DNA from: Yersinia thracica
GTDB lineage: Bacteria; Pseudomonadota; Gammaproteobacteria; Enterobacterales; Enterobacteriaceae
NCBI RefSeq assembly: GCF_902170565.1
Contig: NZ_CABHXX010000069.1
Location: 1 to 64,000 of the forward strand
Length of the DNA stretch: 64,000 nt
Reading direction: 5' to 3'
Shown: one piece after another, positions 1-10,279 of the stretch
Numbering within the stretch: the stretch's first letter is position 1
Layout: each line of letters opens with the position of its first letter
The notes under the pieces: generated by a model
The model's database searches: none
What the model saw: the letters and a program-made list of their open reading frames with translations, nothing else
What the model was told of the DNA's origin: nothing
Translations under genes and position numbers: made by a program

Positions 1-234
1 TAATAACTCCGTGTCATTCTTGTGTTATATTATTAAGGTTTTTTAAAACGGCAAGTTCAATGGCTACTATAGAGAATAGAAAGTGAATAAACTCTTTAAT
101 CATCTCTTTATTTGTTTTTTATTCTTTTGTGGGAGTACGATACTTTTTGTTGAGGGTGTTATATTAAATGTGTAAAGCGAGGGTAATAAGTATTTAATTA
201 GACTAAGGGACGCTGGGAATATTTGATGATTTAT

Positions 235-699
235 TTACTGATGCCGCTGCCACTGCATAGTTAAAATAACATTTTTAGTTTCCGCATTATAGGCCCGCTC
301 GGTGACAACAAAACCTTGTTTACGATAAAAGTGATAAGCCCGATGATTTTTTTGATAAACCTCCAGAGTTAGCGCTTTATAGTGTTGCTGAACGCCATCC
401 ATCAGTATTTTTCCCACTCCTTTACCGTAATAGAATGGGTCAACAAATAATGCGCCGACCAGTTGTTCTTCAAGGATACTAATAAACCCGGCGATGGTGT
501 TTCCGCTGTCAGTGGGTTCCGATGGCACTTCTTGCGGTAAATATACCCAAGTCCGCGCCGCCGGAAGATAGGTATCTCGCACCAACGAGGCGCTCTCGTG
601 CCAATATTGCTCGGTAACAAAAGGGTGCGCAGCAATAGTGCTGCTCAACCACAATTGCATTACGGCATCAAGATCGTCAGGTTGGTAAGTTCTTATCAT
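235..699 (-). CDS. yiaC: GNAT family N-acetyltransferase YiaC
   Basis: A 154-residue GNAT-fold acetyltransferase, expected to move an acetyl group from acetyl-CoA to an amine; E. coli YiaC has been described as a protein lysine acetyltransferase. The acetyl-CoA loop is visible in the middle of the protein (FYYGKGVGKILMDGVQ, around residues 89-104), followed by the C-terminal YHFYRKQGF motif typical of the family. The gene overlaps the end of tag by 4 bp (696-699), the same yiaC/tag pairing as in E. coli, so the two are probably co-transcribed with tag first. The start is the ATG beginning MIRTYQPDDL. The substrate cannot be read from the sequence. Confidence 0.85.
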   Translation of the reverse strand: MIRTYQPDDLDAVMQLWLSSTIAAHPFVTEQYWHESASLVRDTYLPAARTWVYLPQEVPSEPTDSGNTIAGFISILEEQLVGALFVDPFYYGKGVGKILMDGVQQHYKALTLEVYQKNHRAYHFYRKQGFVVTERAYNAETKNVILTMQWQRHQ

Positions 700-1268
700 T
701 TTACTACGTTATCCGGGTGGCAAAAACAGCTCGCAAGATGATCGTTCACCAGTCCACTGGCCTGCATAAAGGCATAGCAAATGGTGGAGCCGATAAACTT
801 AAAACCTCGTTTTTTGAGTGCTTTTGACATCGCATCAGAGGTTGGTGTCATTGCCGGGCATTCAGCCAAACACCACCAGTGGTTAATTTTGGGTTCACCG
901 TCGATAAAACTCCAAATAAAACGCGAAAAATCTTCGCCGTTAGCTTCCATTGCCAGATAGGCCTGTGCATTAGTGATAATGGCCTGAATTTTACCGCGGT
1001 GGCGGATAATACCACTGTCCAGCACCAGCTTTTCGACTTCTTCCTGCCCCATTTTCGCCACACGCACGGGATCAAAATTATGGAAGCATTTGCGATAGTG
1101 TTCGCGTTTTTTCAGCACGGTTATCCACGAAAGCCCAGCTTGTTGGCCTTCGAGGCACAGCATTTCGAATAATGCCTGGCTATCAGTTCGTGGAATGCCC
1201 CATTCAGTATCGTGATAAGCAAGATAAAGCGGATCAGTTGTCACCCAAGCGCAGCGTTGTAAATCCAT
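696..1268 (-). CDS. tag: DNA-3-methyladenine glycosylase I
   Basis: Constitutive base-excision repair enzyme that removes 3-methyladenine from DNA. The 190-residue product begins MDLQRCAWVTTDPLY; the cysteine near the N-terminus and a His/Cys-rich C-terminus (CFCHPDN) fit the zinc-binding ends known in Tag. The helix-hairpin core GIIRHRGKIQAI and the block KALKKRGFKFIG match E. coli Tag closely, and the length is near the 187 residues of E. coli. The open frame continues upstream to 1382, but the ATG at 1268 has a good Shine-Dalgarno (AGGGAGA) just upstream and matches the family N-terminus. yiaC follows and overlaps. Confidence 0.95.
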   Translation of the reverse strand: MDLQRCAWVTTDPLYLAYHDTEWGIPRTDSQALFEMLCLEGQQAGLSWITVLKKREHYRKCFHNFDPVRVAKMGQEEVEKLVLDSGIIRHRGKIQAIITNAQAYLAMEANGEDFSRFIWSFIDGEPKINHWWCLAECPAMTPTSDAMSKALKKRGFKFIGSTICYAFMQASGLVNDHLASCFCHPDNVVK

Positions 1269-1450
1269 ATTTATCTCCCTTTGATGTTTGTTACAGACGG
1301 GGATAATCGCTGTTCGGGCGATAATAAGCAACCGACTGATTTTTATTCTGCAATAACCTTGACGCAACTTTGATCTGGTCAATAATTGAACTTGTTATAG
1401 TGCTAAATTCCATAATTAATCAATTATCTGGCTATTTATTGAGGTTATAT

Positions 1451-1711
1451 ATGATTTTACAGAGATATCTTCTGACTGGTTTATTTGTAGCTGTAATTCT
1501 CTTTATTGGTGGTGGGGTTGGCTCCTGTTTCGCCGCCCATACTTTGTCACTGCCGCCCCCGTGCCATGGTTCATGCAAGAGTTCGTCTGGTCAAAATTCA
1601 CTATTGCAATATGCTATTCCCACCACAATTAATTACGATAAAATTCAGCTGCTTGCAGCCATACCCGGCCCGATCATCTGGAAGTGTAGGTTTGCCTGTC
1701 CACTGCCATAA
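1451..1711 (+). CDS. small secreted or membrane protein, unrecognised
   Basis: Candidate 86-residue ORF in the otherwise empty 490-bp stretch between tag and glyQ. It begins MILQRYLLTGLFVAVILF, which looks like a signal peptide or single membrane segment ending near GSCFAA, and continues as a Pro- and Cys-containing tail ending ACPLP. A weak purine-rich site (GAGG) lies about 7 bases before the ATG. I recognise no family; E. coli has the unrelated lipoprotein gene ysaB at the equivalent place. The frame could also be open further upstream (to 1370). Treat as a candidate: the only support is the hydrophobic N-terminus and a lack of competing genes. Confidence 0.3.
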   Translation: MILQRYLLTGLFVAVILFIGGGVGSCFAAHTLSLPPPCHGSCKSSSGQNSLLQYAIPTTINYDKIQLLAAIPGPIIWKCRFACPLP

Positions 1712-1874
1712 AAAATGAGGATTAAAAGGAGGGCCGCTGCTTGCGGTCCGGTTTGAATCTCAACAAATCTCGTTTGATTACGACATCTTTCCGGATTCTG
1801 GCTGTATATCTTACGGTCAACGGGTATACTGACCCATTCCATTTTAATTCACTTGTATCGCGTGCGAATCCAAC

Positions 1875-2789
1875 ATGCAAAAGTTTGATACCAAGACCTT
1901 TCAGGGCCTGATCCTGACGTTACAGGACTATTGGGCGCGCCAAGGCTGCACCATTGTTCAACCACTGGACATGGAAGTCGGCGCGGGTACCTCCCACCCT
2001 ATGACCTGCCTGCGTGCACTTGGCCCAGAGCCAATCGCTGCCGCTTATGTACAACCTTCACGCCGCCCGACCGATGGTCGCTACGGTGAGAACCCGAACC
2101 GCCTGCAACACTATTATCAGTTCCAGGTGATTATCAAACCTTCACCAGACAACATTCAGGAACTCTATTTAGGTTCATTGAAAGAGCTGGGCCTGGATCC
2201 GTTGATCCACGACATTCGCTTTGTCGAAGATAACTGGGAGAACCCAACACTGGGTGCCTGGGGTCTGGGCTGGGAAGTGTGGCTAAACGGCATGGAAGTG
2301 ACGCAGTTCACTTACTTCCAGCAAGTAGGCGGTTTGGAATGTAAACCGGTCACCGGCGAAATAACTTATGGTCTGGAACGTCTCGCCATGTACATTCAGG
2401 GCGTAGACAGTGTTTATGACCTGATTTGGTGTGACGGCCCACTGGGCAAAACCACTTACGGCGATATTTATCATCAAAATGAAGTGGAGCAATCCACCTA
2501 TAACTTTGAATACGCCGATGTGGACTTCCTGTTCTCCTGCTTCGAGCAATATGAGAAAGAAGCCCAGTCACTGCTGGCGCTGGAAGTCCCGCTGCCACTG
2601 CCGGCTTATGAACGCATTCTGAAAGCTGGCCACACCTTTAACCTGCTCGACGCCCGTAAAGCCATCTCGGTGACTGAGCGTCAGCGTTATATTCTGCGCA
2701 TTCGTACGCTGACCAAAGCTGTCGCCGAAGCTTATTATGCTTCTCGCGAGGCATTGGGCTTCCCTATGTGCAAAAAGAATCAGAACTAA
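1875..2789 (+). CDS. glyQ: glycyl-tRNA synthetase alpha subunit
   Basis: Catalytic alpha subunit of the bacterial alpha2-beta2 glycyl-tRNA synthetase, which charges tRNA-Gly with glycine in the cytoplasm. The 304-residue product starts [20 protein letters not shown] and has the class II synthetase features of the family, including [15 protein letters not shown] and the [19 protein letters not shown] stretch. Length equals E. coli GlyQ within one residue. There is no clear Shine-Dalgarno directly before the ATG, but the N-terminus matches the family. glyS follows after 9 bp, as in other enterobacteria. Confidence 0.98.
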   Translation: MQKFDTKTFQGLILTLQDYWARQGCTIVQPLDMEVGAGTSHPMTCLRALGPEPIAAAYVQPSRRPTDGRYGENPNRLQHYYQFQVIIKPSPDNIQELYLGSLKELGLDPLIHDIRFVEDNWENPTLGAWGLGWEVWLNGMEVTQFTYFQQVGGLECKPVTGEITYGLERLAMYIQGVDSVYDLIWCDGPLGKTTYGDIYHQNEVEQSTYNFEYADVDFLFSCFEQYEKEAQSLLALEVPLPLPAYERILKAGHTFNLLDARKAISVTERQRYILRIRTLTKAVAEAYYASREALGFPMCKKNQN

Positions 2790-2798
2790 GAGGCTGTC

Positions 2799-4868
2799 AT
2801 GACTCAACAGACTTTCCTGGTGGAAATCGGCACGGAAGAGTTGCCACCGAAGGCTCTTCGTTCTCTGGCCGAATCTTTTGCTGCCAATTTTACGGCTGAA
2901 CTCGATAGCGCCAACTTGCCTCATGGCGAGGTTATTTGGTATGCCGCACCGCGCCGTTTAGCGTTAAAAGTCATTAATTTAAGTGCTGCTCAGGCTGATC
3001 GTGAAGTCGAAAAACGCGGCCCGGCAATTGCGCAAGCGTTTGATGCTGAAGGTAAACCAAGCAAAGCGGCAGAAGGTTGGGCGCGCGGTTGTGGTATTAT
3101 GGTCGATCAAGCAGAGCGTCTGGTCACTGATAAAGGTGAATGGCTGCTGTATCGCGCCCATGTAAAAGGGCAATCAGCACAATTATTGCTGGCGGGGATG
3201 GTGAGTACTGCGCTGAGCAAATTGCCTATTCCTAAATTGATGCGTTGGGGTGATAAAGAAACCCAATTCGTTCGCCCGGTTCATACCGTGACCCTGCTGT
3301 TAGGTTCTGAAGTGATTCCTGGCACCGTGTTGGGTATCGATTCAGACCGAGTTATTCGTGGTCACCGCTTTATGGGTGAATCCGAGTTTGCGCTCGATAA
3401 TGCTGATCAATACCCGCAACTCTTGCTGGATCGCGGTAAAGTTATCGCTGATTATGAATTGCGCAAAGCTATCATTAAGCGTGATGCCGAATTGGCGGCA
3501 CAGAAGATTGGCGGTATTGCTGACCTGAGTGAAAGCTTGCTGGAAGAAGTGGCATCACTGGTGGAATGGCCGGTGGTATTGACTGCCAAGTTTGAAGAGA
3601 AATTCCTGGCAGTTCCTGCGGAAGCACTGGTTTACACCATGAAGGGTGACCAGAAATATTTCCCGGTTTACGACACTGCCGGTAACTTGATGCCAAACTT
3701 TATCTTTGTTGCCAACATTGAATCGAAAGATCCTCAGCAGATTATTTCGGGTAACGAGAAAGTGGTACGCCCACGTCTGGCGGATGCCGAGTTCTTCTTT
3801 AATACCGATCGTAAAAAACGCCTTGAAGACAATCTCCCGCGTCTGGAAACCGTGCTGTTCCAACAACAATTGGGCACCCTGCGCGATAAAACAGATCGTA
3901 TTCAAGCACTGGCCGGTTGGGTTGCTGCGCAAATTGGTGCAGATGTTAACCATGCCACGCGCGCCGGTTTGCTGTCCAAGTGCGACCTGATGACCAATAT
4001 GGTGTTCGAATTCACTGACACCCAAGGTGTGATGGGGATGCATTACGCCCGTTACGATGGTGAAGCTGAAGACGTTGCGGTTGCACTGAATGAGCAGTAT
4101 CAGCCACGTTTTGCCGGTGATGATTTGCCGTCAAATCCGGTTGCTTGTGCATTGGCTATTGCCGATAAAATGGACACGCTGGCCGGGATTTTCGGTATCG
4201 GTCAACATCCTAAAGGCGATAAAGACCCATTTGCTCTGCGCCGCGCGGCGTTGGGTGTATTGCGTATTATCGTTGAGAAGAATTTGCCGCTGGATCTGCA
4301 AACGCTGACCGAAGAGGCCGTGCGCCTGTATGGTAGCAAGCTAACCAATACTAAAGTGGTCGATGAAGTGATTGAGTTCATGCTGGGCCGCTTCCGCGCC
4401 TGGTATCAGGATGAAGGTCATAGCGTCGATACCATTCAGGCGGTATTGGCTCGTCGACCAACCAAACCGGCTGATTTTGATGCTCGGGTGAAAGCGGTAA
4501 CTTATTTCCGCACACTGGATGCTGCCGCTGCATTGGCTGCCGCGAATAAGCGTGTGTCGAATATTCTGGCAAAATCCACTGATACTCTGAATGACCATGT
4601 TCGTGCTTCGGTGTTAAAAGAACCGGCGGAGCTGAAACTGGCCACTCATTTGGTGGTATTGCGCGATAAGCTGGAGCCGGTGTTTGCTGCAGGTCAATAC
4701 CAGGAAGCACTGGTTGAACTGGCAGCGTTGCGGGAAACAGTCGATGAGTTCTTTGATAGTGTGATGGTGATGGCCGAAGACGATGCCGTGCGAGTTAACC
4801 GCCTGACGTTGTTGAGCAAATTACGCGAGCTGTTTTTACAGGTTGCTGATATTTCGCTGTTGCAGTAA
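2799..4868 (+). CDS. glyS: glycyl-tRNA synthetase beta subunit
   Basis: Beta subunit (689 residues) of glycyl-tRNA synthetase; it carries the tRNA-binding parts, including a C-terminal anticodon-binding domain of the ArgRS type. The start [20 protein letters not shown] and the internal block [12 protein letters not shown] are family hallmarks. It lies 9 bp after glyQ in one operon, and the length matches E. coli (689). A palindromic repeat follows the stop codon and may act as transcript end or 3' stabiliser. Confidence 0.98.
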   Translation: MTQQTFLVEIGTEELPPKALRSLAESFAANFTAELDSANLPHGEVIWYAAPRRLALKVINLSAAQADREVEKRGPAIAQAFDAEGKPSKAAEGWARGCGIMVDQAERLVTDKGEWLLYRAHVKGQSAQLLLAGMVSTALSKLPIPKLMRWGDKETQFVRPVHTVTLLLGSEVIPGTVLGIDSDRVIRGHRFMGESEFALDNADQYPQLLLDRGKVIADYELRKAIIKRDAELAAQKIGGIADLSESLLEEVASLVEWPVVLTAKFEEKFLAVPAEALVYTMKGDQKYFPVYDTAGNLMPNFIFVANIESKDPQQIISGNEKVVRPRLADAEFFFNTDRKKRLEDNLPRLETVLFQQQLGTLRDKTDRIQALAGWVAAQIGADVNHATRAGLLSKCDLMTNMVFEFTDTQGVMGMHYARYDGEAEDVAVALNEQYQPRFAGDDLPSNPVACALAIADKMDTLAGIFGIGQHPKGDKDPFALRRAALGVLRIIVEKNLPLDLQTLTEEAVRLYGSKLTNTKVVDEVIEFMLGRFRAWYQDEGHSVDTIQAVLARRPTKPADFDARVKAVTYFRTLDAAAALAAANKRVSNILAKSTDTLNDHVRASVLKEPAELKLATHLVVLRDKLEPVFAAGQYQEALVELAALRETVDEFFDSVMVMAEDDAVRVNRLTLLSKLRELFLQVADISLLQ

Positions 4869-4890
4869 TCCTGTACTCGGCTCGTCACAG

Positions 4891-5036
<146 letters not shown>

Positions 5037-5115
5037 TAGCTATTCTTAATGCTGGAGTTGGGTAATAAGAATAGAATTTGGTGAAAATAAGTACTTATTA
5101 CAGGAGTAGCTTCAC

Positions 5116-5835
5116 ATGACTTTTGCACTGAATACGACCCGATATTCACGTTGGTTAGCGCCTTTTCTGGCGTTGCTGGTGGTGTTCCAATTGACCGCCT
5201 GCGGGGATAAAGAACCAGAACAACGTAAGGCTTTTATTGATTATCTGCAAAATACAGTGATGCGCAGTGGGATGAAACTGCCAACGCTGAGTGAAGATCA
5301 AAAACAGAAATTTGGCCCTTATGTCAGCGATTACGCGATTTTAGTGACTTTTTCGCAGCAACTCAGTAAATCTGTGGATGCTAGCCTGAGCCCGGCGATT
5401 GCGCAAATCAATGAGATTCGTATGGCGCAGGATTATCTTAATCAGCGCGATGCATTGCAGCAGTCAGCGGGTGCGCTGAATTTGTTAGTGCAGCAGATTC
5501 GCACCGCCAAAACACAAGCAGATGCCGCGGTATCCGCGTTGAAGCAGCCGGATGACTTGAAAGTCGTTTTCAATAAAGCTTTTGATAATATTGTGACTCA
5601 ACCTACCAATGTGCTCATTCCGGCTGTTCCAGTCGTTTCTGCCTTTGTGCAGGATCTGGCGCAGGTTGGGGATTTCCTGCAACAGCAGGGGACTCAAGTG
5701 ACCTTTAATAATGGTGGTGTTCAGTTCCAGACAGCGCAACAAGCGGCACAATACAACGCGATGATGGCTAATTTAGTCGCCAAGTACCCGGCGATGATGG
5801 CGGCGCAGAAGAGTGTCATGAGTGTGATTCAGTAG
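5116..5835 (+). CDS. yiaF: DUF3053 lipoprotein YiaF
   Basis: A 239-residue predicted lipoprotein of the DUF3053 family, function unknown; E. coli YiaF (236 residues) is the nearest known relative. The N-terminus has basic residues, a hydrophobic stretch (APFLALLVVFQL) and a lipobox LTAC with Cys29 as expected lipidation site, followed by Gly-Asp. Asp after the Cys+1 Gly does not fit the simple +2 Asp inner-membrane retention rule, so the final membrane is open. The rest is helical and Gln-rich. A strong Shine-Dalgarno (CAGGAG) precedes the ATG. Confidence 0.85.
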   Translation: MTFALNTTRYSRWLAPFLALLVVFQLTACGDKEPEQRKAFIDYLQNTVMRSGMKLPTLSEDQKQKFGPYVSDYAILVTFSQQLSKSVDASLSPAIAQINEIRMAQDYLNQRDALQQSAGALNLLVQQIRTAKTQADAAVSALKQPDDLKVVFNKAFDNIVTQPTNVLIPAVPVVSAFVQDLAQVGDFLQQQGTQVTFNNGGVQFQTAQQAAQYNAMMANLVAKYPAMMAAQKSVMSVIQ

Positions 5836-5938
5836 GTTTTTGGATTGAATTGCATTGGATTGGTGATCGGTTCGGTTGTGAGGACTGATCGAGTTATTGT
5901 TTCGGTTGATATTGGTTCAGTGGTCATTTTAGCTCAGT

Positions 5939-6476
5939 AGCCTCAACCGAGTTAAGGCCCATAAGCGTGGGCCTTAACAATCCGCGCTTTCGCACGTATC
6001 GCCTGCCTGCTTCGCAGGTTCCCTCGGTTCATCATTACGCTGGCGGGACGGCTTTATTCGCGTCCCTGCTCATGACGCCTAAATCCGCCGTCCATGGCGG
6101 ATTTCCTTGGCTACATTCTTCACTCGGCAGCTCAAATGTGCTTTTAACATCAAGGTCAAAATCATGGTTTTGACTTTCTCTGTTGACCTTGAGCGCAATC
6201 AGGAATATTACCGACAAAGACGGTGGCCCGAGTGAGCCGCCATGGACAAATCTGCCGGGAGCAGATTTGAACGCTGCTTGCAGCGACCCCGTAGGGGTGA
6301 GTCCCAGGGATGGGACGAATAACCCGGCGAAAAGCGCGCTGGAGCAGGAAGCGACTCGCGCTGGCTCGATAAGGCCAACGGCTGCCGGAGGGGACTGCGA
6401 ATAGCAGTAATATTTCGCGCAAGCGCAGGGGTTCCAAGGGGGTTACGCGCTTGTAACCCCCTTGGCGGTTGAGGCT
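5939..6476. repeat. 538-bp hairpin-chain element with 11-bp terminal inverted repeats
   Basis: Non-coding element bounded by AGCCTCAACCG (5939-5949) and its exact complement CGGTTGAGGCT (6466-6476). Inside are at least twelve consecutive inverted repeats: 5951-5978 (11-bp stem), 6006-6018, 6045-6066, 6081-6104 (9 bp), 6152-6177, 6222-6241, 6247-6269 (9 bp), 6272-6285, 6286-6298, 6301-6316 (6 bp, GGGA loop), 6394-6408 and 6434-6465 (13-bp perfect stem). CAAGGTCAA at 6151-6159 can pair either with 6168-6177 or with TTGACCTTG at 6183-6191, giving two exclusive folds. No open frame looks genuine and no target-site duplication is evident. Likely a repeated, RNA-structured or MITE-like element. Confidence 0.6.
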
Positions 6477-6663
6477 GCGAAGGCCAAGTGATTACTAATC
6501 TTATGTCAACCGAACCTAATCACCGAAAAAATCCCAAGCGAAACAAAAAATCATCACCCTCTTCCCCCCTGTTGTTTTATTACACATTTACCACGTAACT
6601 TGGCGGCTCAATCCGAATAAGATGGGTGAATGTCTCATCCTTCTTCTGCGAGCAAAAATAACT

Positions 6664-6840
6664 TGTGATTAACATCACATTTTCAAAACAAATGGTCGCC
6701 ACTAAAGTGTGATATGAATCACTATATTGGCCGCTTGCAGCTTAAAAATTCTCCGTTGTGGCTTTCTTACACCCTAATAGTGTGATCTTAATCAACAAAT
6801 CCACCCCTATAGTGGGGGTTTTAGTGTGATATCTGTCACA
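6664..6840 (+). promoter_or_regulatory. four CRP-type sites upstream of mtlA
   Basis: Four matches to TGTGA-N6-TCACA: 6664-6679 (perfect), 6708-6723 (TGTGA/TCACT), 6781-6796 (TGTGA/TCAAC) and 6825-6840 (perfect). Centres are about 44, 73 and 44 bp apart. Multiple CRP sites before mtlA are known in E. coli, so cAMP-CRP activation of the mannitol operon is expected. Between the third and fourth sites ACCCCTATAGTGGGGGT forms a short inverted repeat that could be part of the promoter or an MtlR-responsive region. Confidence 0.75.
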
Positions 6841-6998
6841 TGTCTGGGGTGAGCTACGCGTGAGCAAAGGAGCATGCTAAAGTTTGTTTTGCATACAGCG
6901 GGTTTGTATTCGATAACACCGGCGGGTTTTGCAGAACTGCCTCAACAAAACAATTATATCGCGCTCTTATTGTTAGCGCGTACCAATAGGGGTGTTTT

Positions 6999-8921
6999 AT
7001 GTTTTCACCAGACGCAAAGGTCAGAATTCAAAATTTTGGCCGATTCCTCAGTAACATGGTCATGCCCAACATCGGCGCATTTATCGCCTGGGGTATTATC
7101 ACCGCGCTGTTTATCCCAACGGGTTGGCTGCCGAATGAAACGCTAGCCAAATTAGTTGGCCCGATGATCACCTTCCTGTTACCACTGCTGATCGGTTTTA
7201 CCGGTGGTCGTTTGGTCGGTGGTGACCGTGGTGGTGTGGTGGGTGCTATCACCACCATGGGGGTTATCGTTGGTGCTGATATGCCAATGTTCCTCGGTGC
7301 GATGATTGCTGGCCCATTAGGTGGCTGGGCAATCAAACACTTTGACCGCTGGGTTGAAGGTAAAATCAAAAGCGGCTTTGAGATGCTGGTTAACAACTTC
7401 TCAGCCGGTATTATCGGGATGTTGCTGGCTATTCTAGCCTTTATGGCGATTGGCCCGTTGGTCGAGATTTTGTCTAAAGCACTGGCTGCTGGCGTGCACA
7501 TCATGGTGCAGAATAACCTGCTGCCACTGACGTCAATCTTTGTTGAACCGGCCAAAATCCTGTTCCTGAATAACGCTATCAACCACGGTATCTTCTCACC
7601 GCTGGGTATCCAGCAGGCGACTGAGACCGGTAAGTCTATCTTCTTCCTGATTGAGGCTAACCCAGGCCCAGGTTTGGGTGTGTTGATGGCTTATATGTTC
7701 TTCGGTAAAGGTAACGCTAAGCAATCTGCTGGCGGCGCGGCTATCATCCACTTCTTCGGTGGTATCCACGAAATCTATTTCCCATACGTTCTGATGAACC
7801 CACGTTTATTGCTGGCGGTGATTCTGGGCGGTATGACTGGCGTGTTTACTCTGACTTTGCTGAACGGCGGTCTGGTATCTCCAGCGTCTCCGGGTTCTAT
7901 CCTGGCCGTATTGGCGATGACACCAAAAGGTGCTTATTTTGCCAACATTGCTGCGGTTGCTGCTGCGTTTGCGGTGTCCTTCGTGGTGTCAGCTATCTTG
8001 CTGAAAACTTCTAAAGTCAAAGACGACGAAGAAGATAGCCTGGAAGATGCAACTCGCCGTATGCAAGACATGAAAGCGCAATCTAAAGGCGCACAAGCGG
8101 CTAATGCTGCCGCTGCTGCGGGCGACTTGAGCACTGTGCGGAAAATCATTGTTGCCTGTGATGCGGGTATGGGTTCCAGCGCGATGGGTGCCGGTGTGTT
8201 GCGTAAGAAAGTGCAAGATGCGGGCCTGAAGTACATCTCGGTCACGAACTGCGCCATTAACAACCTGCCGGAAGATGTTGATTTAGTTATCACGCACCGT
8301 GATTTGACTGAGCGAGCAATGCGTCATGCACCGCAAGCACAGCATATCTCGCTGACTAACTTCCTCGACAGCCAGTTGTATACCAACCTGACGGCACGTT
8401 TAGTCGAAGTGAGTAACGCGACAGCGACCACACAAAAAGTGATTGAAACGCTGGATGATAGCTTTGAGCCATCAGAAGCCAATCTGTTCAAACTGACTGC
8501 GGAAAATATCTTCCTCAATCAACACGCTACAGATAAATGGCAAGCTATTCGCTTCGCCGGTGAGCAGTTGGTAAAAGGCGGTTATGTCGAGCCAGAATAT
8601 GTTGAAGCGATGTTGGAACGTGAAAAACTGACTTCCACTTATCTGGGCGAATCTATCGCCGTACCACACGGCACCATCGAAGCTAAAGACCGCGTACTGA
8701 AGACTGGTGTAGTGTTCTGCCAATACCCTCAAGGTGTGCGCTTTGGCGAAGAAGAAGATGAAGTGGCTCGCTTGGTGATTGGTATTGCTGCCCGTAATAA
8801 TGAGCATATTCATGTGATTACCAGCCTGACCAACGCGCTGGACGATGATTCTGTCATTGAGCGTTTAAGTAAAACCACCAGTGTGCAAGAAGTCTTGGAT
8901 TTGCTCGGTGGTAAAAAGTAA
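6999..8921 (+). CDS. mtlA: mannitol-specific PTS enzyme IICBA
   Basis: Inner-membrane permease that imports D-mannitol and phosphorylates it to mannitol-1-phosphate. Order: IIC membrane domain (about 1-335, with the GGIHEIYFPYVLMNPR motif), a charged linker, IIB (IIVACDAGMGSS, phospho-cysteine at Cys387), and IIA (VPHGT, phospho-histidine at His557). Both sites are shifted three residues from E. coli Cys384/His554, matching the length of 640 against 637. The ATG at 6999 follows AGGGG. mtlD and mtlR follow on the same strand, giving the usual mtlADR operon. Confidence 0.98.
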   Translation: MFSPDAKVRIQNFGRFLSNMVMPNIGAFIAWGIITALFIPTGWLPNETLAKLVGPMITFLLPLLIGFTGGRLVGGDRGGVVGAITTMGVIVGADMPMFLGAMIAGPLGGWAIKHFDRWVEGKIKSGFEMLVNNFSAGIIGMLLAILAFMAIGPLVEILSKALAAGVHIMVQNNLLPLTSIFVEPAKILFLNNAINHGIFSPLGIQQATETGKSIFFLIEANPGPGLGVLMAYMFFGKGNAKQSAGGAAIIHFFGGIHEIYFPYVLMNPRLLLAVILGGMTGVFTLTLLNGGLVSPASPGSILAVLAMTPKGAYFANIAAVAAAFAVSFVVSAILLKTSKVKDDEEDSLEDATRRMQDMKAQSKGAQAANAAAAAGDLSTVRKIIVACDAGMGSSAMGAGVLRKKVQDAGLKYISVTNCAINNLPEDVDLVITHRDLTERAMRHAPQAQHISLTNFLDSQLYTNLTARLVEVSNATATTQKVIETLDDSFEPSEANLFKLTAENIFLNQHATDKWQAIRFAGEQLVKGGYVEPEYVEAMLEREKLTSTYLGESIAVPHGTIEAKDRVLKTGVVFCQYPQGVRFGEEEDEVARLVIGIAARNNEHIHVITSLTNALDDDSVIERLSKTTSVQEVLDLLGGKK

Positions 8922-8955
8922 CTGGACGGAAAAAATAGCCCAGTAATAACTGAAT

Positions 8956-8980
8956 AGGGCCGTTGGGAGAAAACGGCCCT
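8956..8980 (+). terminator. intercistronic hairpin mtlA/mtlD
   Basis: Stem AGGGCCGTT (8956-8964) with AACGGCCCT (8972-8980) and a 7-base loop, followed by only a short T run (TTTA). It lies between the mtlA stop and the mtlD start. It may act as a partial terminator or as a 3' stabiliser that sets the MtlA to MtlD ratio. Confidence 0.5.
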
Positions 8981-9001
8981 TTACAGCAAAAGGTGAAAAA
9001 T

Positions 9002-10165
9002 ATGAAAGCATTACATTTTGGCGCGGGTAATATTGGCCGGGGCTTCATTGGTAAACTTCTTGCTGATGCCGGTGCGCAACTTACTTTCGCCGATGTTAAT
9101 CAGCCGCTATTGGATGAGCTGAATAAGCGTAAGAGTTATCAAGTTAATGTAGTGGGTGAGCAAGCCCGTGTTGAAGAAGTGAAAAATGTTAGCGCAGTGA
9201 ACAGTGGTAGCCCGGAAGTGGTGGAGCTGATTGCGCAAGCGGATATTGTCACGACCGCCGTTGGCCCACAAATTTTGGCCCGCATCGCCGGCACTGTGGC
9301 GCAAGGTTTGGTGACCCGTCATCAACAAGGTAATACCCGCCCACTGAATATTATTGCTTGTGAGAATATGGTGCGCGGCACCAGCCAGTTAAAACAGCAT
9401 GTGTTTGCCGTCTTGCCAGAAAGTGAGCAGGCGTGGGTTGAGCAACATGTTGGTTTTGTTGATTCTGCGGTAGACCGCATTGTGCCGCCATCAGAAGCGG
9501 GCAGCACGGATATTCTGGCCGTGACAGTAGAAACATTCAGCGAGTGGATTGTTGATGGTACCCAATTTAAAGGGCAGCCGCCGCAAATCGCCGGTATGGA
9601 ACTGACTGACAACCTAATGGCCTTTGTGGAGCGCAAACTCTTCACGCTGAACACCGGGCATGCCATTACCGCCTATTTGGGCCAGCTTGCTGGTCACCAA
9701 ACCATTCGTGATGCGATTCTTGACTCAGCCGTTCGCCAGACAGTGAAAGGTGCAATGGAAGAAAGCGGCGCAGTGCTGATCAAACGCTATGCTTTTGATC
9801 CGCAGAAACATGCGGCTTATATCGATAAAATTCTCTCCCGTTTTGAAAACCCTTACCTGCATGACGATGTTGAGCGCGTTGGCCGTCAGCCATTGCGTAA
9901 ACTGAGTGCCGGTGACCGTTTGATCAAGCCGCTGTTGGGGACATTGGAATATCAGTTGCCACATAATCATCTGGTGACCGGCATTGCTGCCGCGATGAGT
10001 TATCGCAGTGAGCAAGATCCGCAAGCGCAGGAACTGGTTGAATTACTGGCTAAATTAGGGCCAAAAGCCACTCTTGCTCAAATTTCCGGTCTGCCAGCGG
10101 ATAGCGAGGTTGTGGAACAGGCGGTGAGTGTGTATAACGCCATGCAGAACAAGCTGGCGCACTAA
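9002..10165 (+). CDS. mtlD: mannitol-1-phosphate 5-dehydrogenase
   Basis: NAD-dependent oxidation of mannitol-1-phosphate to fructose-6-phosphate in the cytoplasm, the second step of mannitol use. The product (387 residues) starts [17 protein letters not shown], an N-terminal Rossmann dinucleotide-binding motif (GAGNIGRG), and has the long-chain polyol dehydrogenase core including [21 protein letters not shown]. The frame is open upstream to 8963, but the ATG at 9002 with AAAGG before it fits the family N-terminus. Second gene of mtlADR. Confidence 0.98.
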   Translation: MKALHFGAGNIGRGFIGKLLADAGAQLTFADVNQPLLDELNKRKSYQVNVVGEQARVEEVKNVSAVNSGSPEVVELIAQADIVTTAVGPQILARIAGTVAQGLVTRHQQGNTRPLNIIACENMVRGTSQLKQHVFAVLPESEQAWVEQHVGFVDSAVDRIVPPSEAGSTDILAVTVETFSEWIVDGTQFKGQPPQIAGMELTDNLMAFVERKLFTLNTGHAITAYLGQLAGHQTIRDAILDSAVRQTVKGAMEESGAVLIKRYAFDPQKHAAYIDKILSRFENPYLHDDVERVGRQPLRKLSAGDRLIKPLLGTLEYQLPHNHLVTGIAAAMSYRSEQDPQAQELVELLAKLGPKATLAQISGLPADSEVVEQAVSVYNAMQNKLAH

Positions 10166-10202
10166 TTCTGTTTCGTTATGAACAAAACGCGTTTGCGTTA
10201 GG

Positions 10203-10238
10203 GGATAAATACCGTGTCAGATTGCGCGGTATTTATCC
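10203..10238 (+). terminator. 12-bp perfect hairpin mtlD/mtlR
   Basis: GGATAAATACCG (10203-10214) pairs perfectly with CGGTATTTATCC (10227-10238) around a 12-base loop; a short TTT follows. Placed between mtlD and the repressor gene mtlR, it probably lowers or uncouples mtlR expression from the structural genes. Confidence 0.5.
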
Positions 10239-10279
10239 TTTGATAGCCTGATAATCGGCAACCACCCCAGTGACAAGCG

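Noticed and set aside
1729-1752. GGGCCGC / GCGGTCC hairpin before glyQ as a T-box-like or attenuator
   Set aside because: Short stem without a T run or leader-peptide logic; T-box control is not expected in enterobacterial glyQS.
2283-2598. Minus-strand frames inside glyQ
   Set aside because: Shadows of the glyQ coding sequence in other frames; no independent support.
6162-6437. 91-codon minus-strand frame in the hairpin-chain element
   Set aside because: The translation is explained by the palindromes; Arg/Pro-rich, with no start signal. Probably spurious although such frames are sometimes annotated.
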